From assembly GCF_000495915.1 (NCBI RefSeq), contig NZ_AOFQ01000046.1, forward strand, positions 1-64,000: a stretch of 64,000 nucleotides of DNA, read 5' to 3'. Shown here piece after piece: positions 34,534 to 43,343 of the stretch (position 1 is its first letter; each line of letters starts with the position of its first letter). This DNA comes from Stutzerimonas chloritidismutans AW-1 (GTDB taxonomy: Bacteria; Pseudomonadota; Gammaproteobacteria; Pseudomonadales; Pseudomonadaceae). The position numbers and the translations under genes are program-made. The notes beneath the pieces were generated by a model, which made no database searches, was not told the origin of the DNA, and saw nothing but the letters and a program-made list of their open reading frames with translations.

Positions 34534-35318
34534 CAGGCGCGTTTCGGCCAGGCGAAGCTGAGCAGGAACAGCGCAGCGGCGCTGACCACGATGGAGGGCC
34601 CGGCGGGGGTGTCTTCGAACCAGGACAGCGTCAGACCCAGGCACACCGCGACGATACCCAGCAGGCTGGCGCCAAAGGCCATCTGCTCCGGCGTGCGCGC
34701 ATGGCGTTGCGCTGCGGCCGCGGGAATGATCAGCAGCGAGGTGATCAGCAGCACGCCGACGATCTTCATCGCCACGGCGATCACCACGGCGATCAGCAGC
34801 ATCAGCGCCAGGCGGATACCGGCCACCGGCAACCCTTCGACCTTGGCCAGCTCCTCGTGCACGGTGATCGCCAAGAGTGGCCGCCACAGCGGAATCAGCA
34901 TCAGCAGCACCAGGGCGCTGCCGCCGATGATCCAGGCCAGGTCGCTCGGTCCCACGGCGAGCAGATCGCCGAACAGATAGCCCATCAGGTCGATGCGCAC
35001 GTCATCCATGAAGCTCAGCGACACCAGGCCCAGCGACAGCGTGCTGTGGGCGAGGATGCCGAGCAGCGTGTCCGAGGCCAGCGGCTGGCGCTGCTGCAGG
35101 GTGACCAGCAAGAGCGCGAGCAGCACGCAGCCGACGGTCACCGCCAGGGTCAGGTTGACGTCGAGCATCAGCCCGAGGGCGACGCCGAACAGCGCGGCGT
35201 GGGACAGGGTGTCGCCGAAATAGGCCATGCGCCGCCAGACGACGAAAGAGCCGAGCGGGCCGGCGACCAGCGCCAGGGCGAGGCCGGCGAGCAGGGCGTT
35301 GAGAAGGAAATCGGGCAT
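34533..35318 (-). CDS. znuB: Zinc ABC transporter permease ZnuB
   Basis: Metal ABC-3 family permease, 261 aa with seven to eight helices. Motifs: GPLGSFVVWRRMAYFGDTLSHAALFG (split), which includes the conserved DTLSHAALFG, and VHEELAKVEGLPVAGIRLALM, the ATPase contact. Further on are VAMKIVGVLLITSLLIIPAAAA and GLTLSWFEDTPAGPSIV, both typical. It forms the membrane channel for zinc delivered by ZnuA. It is 12 bp downstream of znuC. Confidence 0.96.
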   Translation of the reverse strand: MPDFLLNALLAGLALALVAGPLGSFVVWRRMAYFGDTLSHAALFGVALGLMLDVNLTLAVTVGCVLLALLLVTLQQRQPLASDTLLGILAHSTLSLGLVSLSFMDDVRIDLMGYLFGDLLAVGPSDLAWIIGGSALVLLMLIPLWRPLLAITVHEELAKVEGLPVAGIRLALMLLIAVVIAVAMKIVGVLLITSLLIIPAAAAQRHARTPEQMAFGASLLGIVAVCLGLTLSWFEDTPAGPSIVVSAAALFLLSFAWPKRA

Positions 35319-35330
35319 CGGAGGCTCTGT

Positions 35331-36101
35331 CTAGTGCTTGCAGTTCGGGCCGTGGACGTGGGGTTTGCCGGTCACCACGCTGCCGTGCAGGTCGTGGCTG
35401 TGATCGTGCTGGTGGTGGTAGATCGCCAGGCTGCGTGCGTCCTGGCCGAACAGCTCGACGAAGGCCGGGTCGCTGCTGACCTGCTCCGGATGCCCCGAGC
35501 AGCAGACGTGGCGATTGAGGCAGACCACCTGGTCGGTGGCGCTCATCACCAGATGCAGGTCGTGGGAAACCATCAGCACGCCGCAGCCGTAACGGTCGCG
35601 CAGTACGCCGATCAACCGGTACAGCTCGGCCTGGCCAGCCACGTCCACACCCTGTACGGGTTCATCCAGCACTAGCAGTTCCGGTTCGCGCAGCAGGGCG
35701 CGGGCGAGCAGCACACGCTGCATCTCGCCGCCGGAAATCTTCTGCAGCGGGCTGTCGATGACGTGTTCGGCACCGACTTCGCCCAGCGCCGCCAACGCAC
35801 GGGCACGGTCGACGCCGGGCACCAGGCGCAAAAAGCGCAGCACCGACAAGGGCAGGGTGGGGTCCACGTGGAGCTTCTGCGGCATGTAGCCGACGCGCAG
35901 CTTCGGCTTGCGCCAGACCTGCCCGCGGTCGGGCTTGAGCAAGCCCAGCACGGCGCGGACCAGGGTGGTCTTGCCGGCCCCGTTGGGGCCGATCAGGGTG
36001 ACGATCTCGCCGCGATGCACCTGCAGTTGCGCGCCTTCCAGCACGTTCTGGTTGGCGAAGCGCACGTGGATGTCATCCAGCCGCAGCAGCACCTCGCTCA
36101 T
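35331..36101 (-). CDS. znuC: Zinc ABC transporter ATP-binding protein ZnuC
   Basis: ABC ATPase of 256 aa. Walker [10 protein letters not shown], signature ISGGEMQR, Walker [13 protein letters not shown]. The C-terminal tail is His-rich ([24 protein letters not shown]), as usual for ZnuC, and may sense or buffer zinc. Start ATG 36101 overlaps the zur stop codon (ATGA). Confidence 0.96.
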   Translation of the reverse strand: MSEVLLRLDDIHVRFANQNVLEGAQLQVHRGEIVTLIGPNGAGKTTLVRAVLGLLKPDRGQVWRKPKLRVGYMPQKLHVDPTLPLSVLRFLRLVPGVDRARALAALGEVGAEHVIDSPLQKISGGEMQRVLLARALLREPELLVLDEPVQGVDVAGQAELYRLIGVLRDRYGCGVLMVSHDLHLVMSATDQVVCLNRHVCCSGHPEQVSSDPAFVELFGQDARSLAIYHHQHDHSHDLHGSVVTGKPHVHGPNCKH

Positions 36102-36583
36102 GCGGCTTCCCGGCAGTTCGAGCAGAGGCCGACCACTTCCACGGTCTGCCCCTCGACGGCGAAGCCGACGCTGCCGGCGGCGCTGTCGATGGCCTCGGCA
36201 ATGGCGCGTTGCTCGAGTTCGATGGCGGTGTGGCAGTGCCGGCAGATGAGGAACTGGCCCTGGTGCGGATGCTCCGGATGGTTACAGCCGATGAAGGCGT
36301 TGAGCGACGCGATGCGATGCACCAGGCCGTTCTCCAGCAGGAAATCCAGCGCGCGGTAGACGGTGGGCGGCGCGGCGCGGCGGCCATCCTGCTCGCTCAG
36401 TACGGCGAGGATGTCGTAGGCGCCGAGCGGCCTGTGGCTTTGCCAGACCAGCTCCAGCACACGCTTGCGCAGGGCGGTCAGGCGTACGCCCTGGCGCGCG
36501 CAAAGGCTGTCGGCTTCGGCCAGCGCGTGGCTGACGCAATGGTCATGGTCGTGGGGCGTACAGGCCAGCGGGGTCTTGGACAT
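36098..36583 (-). CDS. zur: Zinc uptake regulator Zur (Fur family; Np20)
   Basis: Fur-family repressor, 161 aa. The winged-helix DNA-binding half is [25 protein letters not shown] (split) and [20 protein letters not shown]. The metal-binding half contains [21 protein letters not shown] (split), and a last CSNC completes the structural zinc site of two CxxC pairs. With zinc bound it should repress znuCB and znuA. It is the first gene of zur-znuC-znuB-ygjP, so it likely autoregulates through the shared intergenic region. Confidence 0.95.
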   Translation of the reverse strand: MSKTPLACTPHDHDHCVSHALAEADSLCARQGVRLTALRKRVLELVWQSHRPLGAYDILAVLSEQDGRRAAPPTVYRALDFLLENGLVHRIASLNAFIGCNHPEHPHQGQFLICRHCHTAIELEQRAIAEAIDSAAGSVGFAVEGQTVEVVGLCSNCREAA

Positions 36584-36638
36584 GAGCGGCGACGTGTTGG
36601 GGTAGAGACGTTATTATGTACCAATTCCCCCCGTACGA
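36584..36638. promoter_or_regulatory. Shared zur/znuA control region with a candidate Zur site
   Basis: The 55-bp divergent gap contains the imperfect AT-rich palindrome GACGTTATTATGTACC (36607-36622), resembling the GTTATA-type Zur boxes of gammaproteobacteria. Position between the two Zur-controlled units supports it; the match is approximate. Confidence 0.5.
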
Positions 36639-37655
36639 GTGACGCCCGTGAATCGTCTTTTTTCCCTTCCCTTGCTCGCGGCGCTGGTTGCTGGCGCCGC
36701 GTCCGCCCACGCCGAAGTCCGCGTGCTGACCAGCATCAAGCCGCTGCAGCTGATCGCCGCGGCGGTTCAGGATGGCGTCGGTGAGCCTGACGTTCTGCTG
36801 CCGGCGAGCGCTTCGGCGCATCATTACTCGCTGCGACCGTCCGACGTACGGCGTATCCGCGATGCGCAGCTGTTCTACTGGATCGGCCCGGATCTGGAGA
36901 GCTTCCTGCCGCGCGCACTGAGCGCTCGCGAAGGTGCGACCGTGGCGGTGCAGGACCTGCCGAAGCTGACGCTGCGTCGTTTTGGTGATGCGCACGCGCA
37001 CGACGAGGCTGAACATCACGATCACGACGATCACGACGATCACGACGGCCATGACCATGATGCTCACGAGCATGACGAAGCCGCACATGGCGAGACCACC
37101 CATGCCGACGAGCACGACCATGACCATCGGCCGGGCACGCTCGATGCGCACCTGTGGCTGCTGCCAGCCAACGCTCTGATCATCGCAGAACGCATGGCCG
37201 CTGACCTGGCCGCCGCCGACCCGGCCAACGCACAGCGCTACCAGGCCAACTCGGCGGCCTTCTCCCAGCGCATCGAGGCGCTCGACGCCCGCCTCAAGCA
37301 GCGCTTCAGCAAGGTGCAGAACAAGCCGTTCTTCGTTTTCCACGAGGCCTACGACTACTTCGAGGCGGCCTACGGCCTGCGCCATGCCGGCGTGTTCAGT
37401 GCCGGTGGCGAGTCGCAACCCGGCGCCCGGCATGTCGCGGCGATGCGCGAGCGGTTGCAGCAGGCCGGGCCGAGCTGCGTGTTCAGCGAACCACCGGCGC
37501 GTCCGCGCCTGGCCGAGACGCTGACCGCCGGCTTGCCGGTGAAGATGGCGGAGCTGGATGTGCTCGGTGTCGGCCTGGCGACCGATGCGCAGGGCTACGA
37601 AAAGTTGCTGGAAGGCCTCGGCGACACCCTGGCCGGCTGCCTGGAATCGCTCTGA
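36639..37655 (+). CDS. znuA: Zinc ABC transporter substrate-binding protein ZnuA
   Basis: Periplasmic zinc-binding protein, 338 aa from GTG 36639 (335 from the GTG at 36648; both precede the signal peptide NRLFSLPLLAALVAGAASAHA). Zinc histidines lie in ASAHHYSLRPSD, in LDAHLWLLP and in FVFHEAYDYFE. Between the first two is a long Asp/His-rich loop (about residues 115-165, EHHDHDDHDDHDGHDHD and on), the hallmark of ZnuA, which may scavenge zinc or sense periplasmic zinc. A distal Cys pair (C in SCVFSE and in LAGCLE) matches the family disulfide. Confidence 0.95.
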   Translation: MTPVNRLFSLPLLAALVAGAASAHAEVRVLTSIKPLQLIAAAVQDGVGEPDVLLPASASAHHYSLRPSDVRRIRDAQLFYWIGPDLESFLPRALSAREGATVAVQDLPKLTLRRFGDAHAHDEAEHHDHDDHDDHDGHDHDAHEHDEAAHGETTHADEHDHDHRPGTLDAHLWLLPANALIIAERMAADLAAADPANAQRYQANSAAFSQRIEALDARLKQRFSKVQNKPFFVFHEAYDYFEAAYGLRHAGVFSAGGESQPGARHVAAMRERLQQAGPSCVFSEPPARPRLAETLTAGLPVKMAELDVLGVGLATDAQGYEKLLEGLGDTLAGCLESL

Positions 37656-37661
37656 TCCAGC

Positions 37662-37687
37662 GCCCGGCCTGATCCGTCAGGTCGGGC
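37662..37687. terminator. Hairpin between converging znuA and aminotransferase genes
   Basis: GCCCGGCCTGA and TCAGGTCGGGC form an 11-bp stem with one G-T mismatch around TCCG. No T-tract on either strand, so termination is only suggested. Confidence 0.45.
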
Positions 37688-37708
37688 CACGCCTCTCGGG
37701 GCGCTGCG

Positions 37709-39034
37709 TCAGCCGGCCTTGCGAATACCGTCGGCGAGCAACTCCATCATCTGGTCGATCTCGGCCTTCTCGACGATCAGCGCCGGCGACAGCGCAATGG
37801 TGTCGCCGCTGGCGCGTACCAGCAGGCCCTTCTCGAAACACTCCCGGAACACCTCGTAACCGCGCTTGCCGACGCCATCGACATGGGCAGCGAACTGGAT
37901 ACCCGCGACCAGCCCGACCGTGCGGATGTCGATCACGTTGGGCAGGTCCCTGAGGCTGAACAGTGCTTCCTGCCAGTAGGGCTCCAGGTCGATGGCCTTC
38001 TGGAACAGGTTTTCCTGCTGATAGATCTGCTGGGTCGCCAACGCCGCCGCGCAGGCCACCGGATGCCCGGAGTAGGTGTAGCCGTGGAAGAACTCGATGA
38101 CGTTTTCCGGTCCCTTCATGAAGGCATCGAACAGGTGGTCGGCGACCAGCACCGCGCCCATGGGAATCGCGCCGTTGGTCAGGCCCTTGGCGCAGGTGAG
38201 GATGTCCGGCGTCACGCCCCAGCGCTGGGCGGCGAAGGCTTCGCCGACACGGCCGAAGCCGGTGATGACCTCATCGAAGATCAGCAGGATGCCGTGCTTG
38301 GCGGTGATCTCGCGCAGACGCTGCAGATAGCCCACCGGCGGCAGGATGACCCCGGCCGAGCCGGACATCGGCTCGACGATCACCGCGGCGATGTTCTCCG
38401 CGCCATGCAGCACCACCAGCCGCTCCAGTTCATCGGCGCGCTCCACGCCATGCTGCGGCAGGCCCTTGCTGAAGGCGTTGCGCTGCAGATCGAGGGTGTG
38501 CGGCAGGTGATCGACGCCCGGCAGCATCGGGCCGAAGGCGCGGCGGTTGTTGGCCATGCCGCCCACCGACATGCCGCCGAAACCGACGCCATGATAGGCC
38601 AGCTCGCGGCCGATCAGCCGCGTACGCGAGCCCTGACCGATGGCGCGCTGATAGGCGAGGGCGATCTTCAGCGCGGTATCCGCCGACTCCGATCCGGAGT
38701 TGGTGAAGAACACCCGGTTCAGTCCTTCGGGGCTGATGGCGGCGAGTTTCTCGGCCAGCTCGAAAGGTAGCGGATGGCCCATCTGAAAGGTCGGCGCGAA
38801 GTCCATCTTGGCGATCTGCTTGCTCACCGCTTCGCTGATCTCGCGTCGGCCATGGCCGGCATTGCAGCACCAGAGCCCGGCCGTGCCGTCGAGTACCTGG
38901 CGGCCGTCGCTCGCCGTGTAGTACATGCCTTCGGCACTCTCCAGCAGGCGCGGTGTGGCCTTGAACTGGCGGTTGGCGGTGAAGGGCATCCAGAAGTGAT
39001 CAGGCGAGGCGTTGGGATGGAAATCCTGTGACAT
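37709..39034 (-). CDS. Class III aminotransferase, omega-amino acid:pyruvate type (BauA-like)
   Basis: PLP enzyme of 441 aa. The N-terminus HFWMPFTANRQFKATPRLL is the hallmark of the Pseudomonas beta-alanine/omega-amino acid:pyruvate aminotransferases. The PLP lysine is K283 (TCAKGLTNGAIPMGA), with the cofactor Asp at 254 (LIFDEVITGFGRVG). It transfers the terminal amino group of beta-alanine, GABA or related omega-amino acids and diamines to pyruvate. It is divergent from an aldehyde dehydrogenase, giving an amine-to-aldehyde-to-acid pair. Whether it is BauA proper or a polyamine paralogue is open, so no symbol is given. Confidence 0.92.
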   Translation of the reverse strand: MSQDFHPNASPDHFWMPFTANRQFKATPRLLESAEGMYYTASDGRQVLDGTAGLWCCNAGHGRREISEAVSKQIAKMDFAPTFQMGHPLPFELAEKLAAISPEGLNRVFFTNSGSESADTALKIALAYQRAIGQGSRTRLIGRELAYHGVGFGGMSVGGMANNRRAFGPMLPGVDHLPHTLDLQRNAFSKGLPQHGVERADELERLVVLHGAENIAAVIVEPMSGSAGVILPPVGYLQRLREITAKHGILLIFDEVITGFGRVGEAFAAQRWGVTPDILTCAKGLTNGAIPMGAVLVADHLFDAFMKGPENVIEFFHGYTYSGHPVACAAALATQQIYQQENLFQKAIDLEPYWQEALFSLRDLPNVIDIRTVGLVAGIQFAAHVDGVGKRGYEVFRECFEKGLLVRASGDTIALSPALIVEKAEIDQMMELLADGIRKAG

Positions 39035-39129
39035 GGGGCTGGCTCCGGGTGGCGAGCGACTATGCTGCGACGGCGAGCCGCAGGGTTTTCATCGAGTCTA
39101 TGTTTAATAAAACGAACAAAACAAGGCGA

Positions 39130-39157
39130 TTGACCGGCCGTTCGTAAAAAATATTGA
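39130..39157 (+). promoter_or_regulatory. Candidate promoter of the aldehyde dehydrogenase gene
   Basis: TTGACC (39130-39135) and TATTGA (39152-39157) are 16 bases apart, in an AT-rich patch of the 191-bp divergent gap. Only the -35 is a good match. No operator could be recognised. Confidence 0.4.
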
Positions 39158-39225
39158 TAGGGTCCGCACCGCTGGTTTAGGGTGCCTTTTCCATAGCCCG
39201 AAGACCTGACTAGAGAGGATGCACC

Positions 39226-40719
39226 ATGCCCACCCTGACCCTCGCCGACTGGCAACAGCGTGCCCGCGACCTGCACATCGAAGGTCGCGCCTTTATCCAG
39301 GGTGAGTATTGCGCCGCGGTGGACGGCGGCCAGTTCGACTGCATCAGTCCGGTGGACGGGCGGGTGCTGGCGCAGGTCGCCAGCTGCGAGCAAGCCGACG
39401 CCGAGCGGGCGGTGGCCAGTGCCCGTGCCGCATTCGATGCCGGCAGCTGGTCGCGCCTGGCACCGGCCAAGCGCAAGGCGGTGCTGATCCGCTTTGCCGA
39501 TCTGCTGGAAGACCACCGCGAGGAGCTGGCGCTGCTGGAGACCCTCGACATGGGCAAGCCGATCGGCGACTCGCTGGCGGTGGACATTCCCGGTGCGGCG
39601 CGGGCGCTGCGCTGGAGCGGCGAGGCGATCGACAAGATCTACGATGAGGTGGCGGCCACGCCCCACGACCAGCTGGGCCTGGTCACCCGCGAGCCGGTCG
39701 GTGTGGTGGCGGCCATCGTGCCGTGGAATTTCCCGCTGATGATGGCCTGCTGGAAGCTCGGCCCGGCGCTGGCCACCGGCAATTCGGTGGTGCTCAAGCC
39801 GTCCGAGAAGTCACCGCTGACCGCCATCCGCATCGCCCAGCTGGCGATCGACGCCGGCATTCCGGCCGGCGTGCTCAACGTCCTGCCGGGCTACGGCCAC
39901 ACCGTCGGCAAGGCGCTGGCGCTGCACATGGACGTCGATACCCTGGTCTTCACCGGCTCCACCCGCGTAGCCAAGCAGCTGATGATCTATGCCGGCGAGT
40001 CGAACATGAAGCGCGTCTGGCTGGAGGCGGGCGGCAAGAGCCCGAACATCGTCTTCGCCGACGCGCCCGATCTGCAGGCGGCAGCGCAAGCCGCGGCCGG
40101 CGCCATTGCTTTCAACCAGGGCGAGGTCTGCACCGCCGGCTCGCGGCTGCTGGTAGAGCGGTCGGTCAAGGAGCGCTTCCTGCCCATGGTGGTGGAGGCG
40201 CTCAAGGGCTGGAAGCCGGGCAACCCGCTGGACCCGGCGACCAACGTCGGCGCGTTGGTAGACACCCAGCAGCTCAACACCGTGCTCGGCTATATCGACG
40301 CCGGGCGTGAAGCGGGTGCGCAGGTGCTGATCGGCGGCCAGCGTACGCTGGAGGAAACCGGCGGGCTGTACGTCGAGCCGACCATCTTCGATGGCGTCGA
40401 CAATGCGATGAAGATCGCTCAGGAGGAAATCTTCGGCCCGGTGCTGTCGGTGATCACCTTCGACAACGCCGAGGAAGCGGTGGCGATCGCCAACGACACG
40501 CCCTACGGCCTCGCCGCCGCCGTGTGGACCGCCGACCTGTCCAAGGCACACCGCACCGCGCGGGCGCTGCGCGCCGGCAGCGTGTGGGTCAATCAGTACG
40601 ACGGCGGCGACATGACCGCGCCGTTCGGCGGCTTCAAGCAGTCCGGCAACGGTCGCGACAAGTCACTGCATGCCTTCGACAAGTACACCGAGCTGAAGGC
40701 GACCTGGATTCAGCTCTGA
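39226..40719 (+). CDS. kauB: Aldehyde dehydrogenase of the KauB/PuuC type
   Basis: NAD-dependent aldehyde dehydrogenase, 497 aa, the size of P. aeruginosa KauB. Catalytic Cys302 is in FNQGEVCTAGSRLL, the general base E267 in VWLEAGGKSPNIV, and the coenzyme lysine K191 in VVLKPSEKSPLTA. KauB/PuuC enzymes oxidise 4-guanidinobutyraldehyde, 4-aminobutyraldehyde and gamma-Glu-aminobutyraldehyde in arginine and polyamine catabolism. This links it to the agu/spu genes at the far end of the window. A good AGAGAGG site precedes the ATG. The symbol rests on overall resemblance recalled from the family. Confidence 0.85.
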   Translation: MPTLTLADWQQRARDLHIEGRAFIQGEYCAAVDGGQFDCISPVDGRVLAQVASCEQADAERAVASARAAFDAGSWSRLAPAKRKAVLIRFADLLEDHREELALLETLDMGKPIGDSLAVDIPGAARALRWSGEAIDKIYDEVAATPHDQLGLVTREPVGVVAAIVPWNFPLMMACWKLGPALATGNSVVLKPSEKSPLTAIRIAQLAIDAGIPAGVLNVLPGYGHTVGKALALHMDVDTLVFTGSTRVAKQLMIYAGESNMKRVWLEAGGKSPNIVFADAPDLQAAAQAAAGAIAFNQGEVCTAGSRLLVERSVKERFLPMVVEALKGWKPGNPLDPATNVGALVDTQQLNTVLGYIDAGREAGAQVLIGGQRTLEETGGLYVEPTIFDGVDNAMKIAQEEIFGPVLSVITFDNAEEAVAIANDTPYGLAAAVWTADLSKAHRTARALRAGSVWVNQYDGGDMTAPFGGFKQSGNGRDKSLHAFDKYTELKATWIQL

Positions 40720-40727
40720 CGGCATCC

Positions 40728-40800
40728 GTAGGGTGGATGTCGCCTTTTACATCCACCTTGTTGCACAGCCAGTGGATCGATGAAGCGTGATCCACCCTCC
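40728..40800. repeat. MITE/REP-like element, copy 2 (inverted relative to copy 1)
   Basis: A 73-bp element, ends GTAGGGTGGA and TCCACCCTCC (one mismatch). Internal hairpins GTGGATGT...ACATCCAC and GTGGATC...GATCCAC are shared with the element at 27071-27170 read on the other strand. It begins nine bases after the kauB-like stop codon. Confidence 0.85.
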
Positions 40801-40818
40801 GGTTTTTTGAGCGTTCAG

Positions 40819-42222
40819 CTAGCTTTGCCCCCACTGCCCGCTGCGGCGCATCGCGCCCCAGTGGTGCTTGCGTCGCGAGAACCATTGCCAGAGGCCGCGG
40901 CAGCGCCAGACGGTGTTCAGCTGGCGGTAGCCGAAGTTCTCCAGCACGGCCATCAGAAACAGCTGCAGCATGTCGCGCCGACGGCTGTAGACGCGGAACG
41001 ACATGGTTTCCAGCAGCAGGCCGTTGACCGACAGCAGGATGCCCATGCCGATCGCCACCAGCAGGAAGGCCGCCAGAGCCGCGTAGGACACCGCACCGAA
41101 GGCGAAGCCGGCGAGCATGAAGCCGTAGCCGACCAGCTCGATCAGCGGGCCGATCCATTCGAACAGCGCCATGAACGGCCAGGCCAGCCAGCCCGGCGTG
41201 CCGCCACGCAGGCTGAAAGCCAGCCGCGCATGACGGCCGAGGCTCTCGGCCAGGCCGCGCTGCCAGCGGCTGCGCTGGCGGCCGAGGGTGCCGAGATCTT
41301 CCGGGCATTCGGTCCAGCAGATCGGGTCCGGCAGGTAGCGGATGCGGTAGGGGATGCGCTTCTCGCGGTGATAACGGTGCAGCCGCACCACCAGCTCCAT
41401 GTCCTCGCCAACGGTATCGGTGCGATAGCCGCCGACCGCCATCACCCGTTCGCGGTCGAACAGGCCAAAGGCGCCGGAGATGATCAGCACGGCGTTGAGC
41501 GGCGCCCAGCCGAGACGGCCGAAGAGAAACGCACGCAGGTATTCGACGATCTGAAAACGTGCCAGCCAGTTGCGTGGCAATCCGGCCTGGATAAGAAAGC
41601 CGCCGCGCACCTGCGAGCCATTGGCGATACGCACGGTGCCGCCGGCGGCAATGGTGCGCTCGTCTTCGAGGAAGGGCTGCACCACGCGCAACAGGCTGTC
41701 GCGCTGCAGGATCGAGTCGGCGTCGACGCCGCAGAACAGTCCGTGGCGTGCCGCGTTGATACCGGCATTCAGCGCATCGGCCTTGCCGCCGTTGGCCTTG
41801 TCCACCACCCGCAGATTGGCGTAGCGCCGCGAACGATAGATGGCCTGCACCGGTTGGTGGGCCACGGCCTGGCGCAGCGGCTCGGGGTGCGGCACCAGGT
41901 CGAATTCCTCGATCAGCACGGCGAGGGTGTTGTCCTTCGAACCGTCGTTGATCACCACGATCTCGAACTCGGGATACTGCAGCTGCAGCATCGAGCGCAC
42001 CGAGGTGCGGATGGTCGCTTCCTCGTTGAACGCCGGCATCAGTACCGACACCGGCGGCTCCACACCCAGGTAGGGCGCCAATTCGCCGGTTTCCGCCCGT
42101 TGCCGGATGTAGCCCATGAGGCTTGCCATCGACAGCATGTTGAGCAGCAGGTACATGCCGTTGAGCAGCAGGAAATAGAGGATGAATGCGACCTGCAACC
42201 ACCACAGCCAGGTATCGGTCAC
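40819..42222 (-). CDS. Processive family-2 membrane glycosyltransferase (YaiP/XagB-like)
   Basis: Inner-membrane GT2 of 467 aa with the full processive-synthase motif set: IVVINDGSKD (D93), DADS at 167-170, VGED at 272-274 and QRSRW at 316-320. One N-terminal helix (VAFILYFLLLNGMYLLLNML) and three to four C-terminal helices (about 345-430) frame the cytosolic catalytic domain, as in cellulose, PNAG or hyaluronan synthases. No PilZ domain is present. It starts with GTG in a 3-base overlap with the HEAT gene. Together with the YaiO-like barrel two genes upstream it resembles the E. coli yaiP/yaiO and Xanthomonas xag pairs. The polymer is unknown. Confidence 0.92.
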   Translation of the reverse strand: MTDTWLWWLQVAFILYFLLLNGMYLLLNMLSMASLMGYIRQRAETGELAPYLGVEPPVSVLMPAFNEEATIRTSVRSMLQLQYPEFEIVVINDGSKDNTLAVLIEEFDLVPHPEPLRQAVAHQPVQAIYRSRRYANLRVVDKANGGKADALNAGINAARHGLFCGVDADSILQRDSLLRVVQPFLEDERTIAAGGTVRIANGSQVRGGFLIQAGLPRNWLARFQIVEYLRAFLFGRLGWAPLNAVLIISGAFGLFDRERVMAVGGYRTDTVGEDMELVVRLHRYHREKRIPYRIRYLPDPICWTECPEDLGTLGRQRSRWQRGLAESLGRHARLAFSLRGGTPGWLAWPFMALFEWIGPLIELVGYGFMLAGFAFGAVSYAALAAFLLVAIGMGILLSVNGLLLETMSFRVYSRRRDMLQLFLMAVLENFGYRQLNTVWRCRGLWQWFSRRKHHWGAMRRSGQWGQS

Positions 42223-43343
42223 CGGCGCACCTCCGCGATGGCGCGGCGCAGGGCGTCCCTGCCGTAACGATCACGAACCTGTTCAAGCATATGCTGCAGC
42301 CCCTCCAGCGTCGCGCCCGGCATCGCCGCCAGGCTGTCGGCCGCCGCCTGGCGCACCCACCAGCTGCTGTCCGATAGCAGCGGCAGGAACAGTTCGCTGT
42401 CTTCGCGGCGTGCCTGTTTGTGCAATGCCTGCAGCGCCGCCAGACGCACGGTGTCCTGTTCATGCTGCAGGGCGCGTAGCAGGCGGTGGCGGTCGCGCGG
42501 GTCGCCGAGTTCGCACAGGCAGCGCAGCGCTACCTGCAGATATTCTGCCGGTGCGCCTTCGTCCAGCCGGGCACGGGCCCAAGGCGCGGCGTGGCGGGGA
42601 TCGCCCTGCACGAGCAGGGGAACCAGACGCTCGCGACGCGGATCTTCCGAGGAGGACAGCACGATCAGCAGCGGCGTGGTCACGGCCTGTTCGCCAGCCT
42701 GCTGGCAGAGACTGATCAGCCGCGGCAGCGCCCAGTCGGGGCGATTCACCGCCGCCGGCAGGATCAGCGCCATGGCTTTGCTGGCGTCCATCGCCACCAG
42801 GGTCTGGGCGGCGGAGAGGGCGACGATGGAGTTGCGGCTCAGCAGTAGCGGTTGCACCGCCTGCCAGTGCGCGGGGTCAGCCAGATGCCGCAGGCAGGTC
42901 AGGCCGATCAGCTTGCTGCGCACTCTCCCGCGCAGCAGGATCAAGGCCTGGCGGTCCATGCCCAGAGCGATCAGCGCGCGGTTCATGCGCTCGCGTGCGG
43001 CCCCGCGCAACTGTAGCTGGGTGCGGTTCCACTGCAGCAGGAACCACAGCTGTCGCCGCCGTGGCAATGGCGCATGGCTGGGCGGGAGTTCGTCGCTCAA
43101 GCTGCAGAGGGCGAAGAAGGGCCGCCACTGTTCGTTGAACTGCTGCCGGCGTACGGTGCGCCGGCGTGATACCTCACCGAGCAGCAGAACCTGCAGCAGC
43201 ACCAGCACCGTCAGTGCGCCGAGGCCGAAGGCGCAGTACAGCGCCAGTTGCAGCATGCGGTCTTCCGGCCAGAGCTGCGCCCAGGCGTTCGCCGATGCTT
43301 CGCACAGCCAGTGGGGGCAGCGCGCCAGCCATTCAGAAAGCAT
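42219..43343 (-). CDS. Membrane-anchored HEAT-repeat protein
   Basis: The product is 374 aa. One helix near residues 30-53 (LQLALYCAFGLGALTVLVLLQVLLLG, split here as a description) anchors it. From about residue 150 there are repeated helical pairs of HEAT/PBS-lyase type: LIGLTCLRHLADPAHWQAV, NSIVALSAAQTLVAMD, PAEYLQVALRCLCELGDP, DTVRLAALQALHKQARRED and SSWWVRQAAADSLAAMPG. HEAT stacks serve as protein-binding scaffolds. It lies between the outer-membrane barrel gene (11-bp overlap) and the glycosyltransferase, suggesting that it bridges or scaffolds the synthase complex; that is inference. No catalytic motif. Confidence 0.88.
   Translation of the reverse strand: MLSEWLARCPHWLCEASANAWAQLWPEDRMLQLALYCAFGLGALTVLVLLQVLLLGEVSRRRTVRRQQFNEQWRPFFALCSLSDELPPSHAPLPRRRQLWFLLQWNRTQLQLRGAARERMNRALIALGMDRQALILLRGRVRSKLIGLTCLRHLADPAHWQAVQPLLLSRNSIVALSAAQTLVAMDASKAMALILPAAVNRPDWALPRLISLCQQAGEQAVTTPLLIVLSSSEDPRRERLVPLLVQGDPRHAAPWARARLDEGAPAEYLQVALRCLCELGDPRDRHRLLRALQHEQDTVRLAALQALHKQARREDSELFLPLLSDSSWWVRQAAADSLAAMPGATLEGLQHMLEQVRDRYGRDALRRAIAEVRR

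Noticed and set aside
37010-37075. Short tandem GATCAC/GACGAT-like DNA repeat suspected to be a microsatellite or CRISPR-like array.
   Set aside because: It encodes the His/Asp-rich metal loop of ZnuA in frame; such loops are normal in the family.
40634-42463. A 609-codon minus-strand frame overlapping the GT2 gene.
   Set aside because: It overlaps the GT2 and the kauB-like gene in wrong frames, and it is composed of Arg/Ala/Pro-rich shadow sequence.
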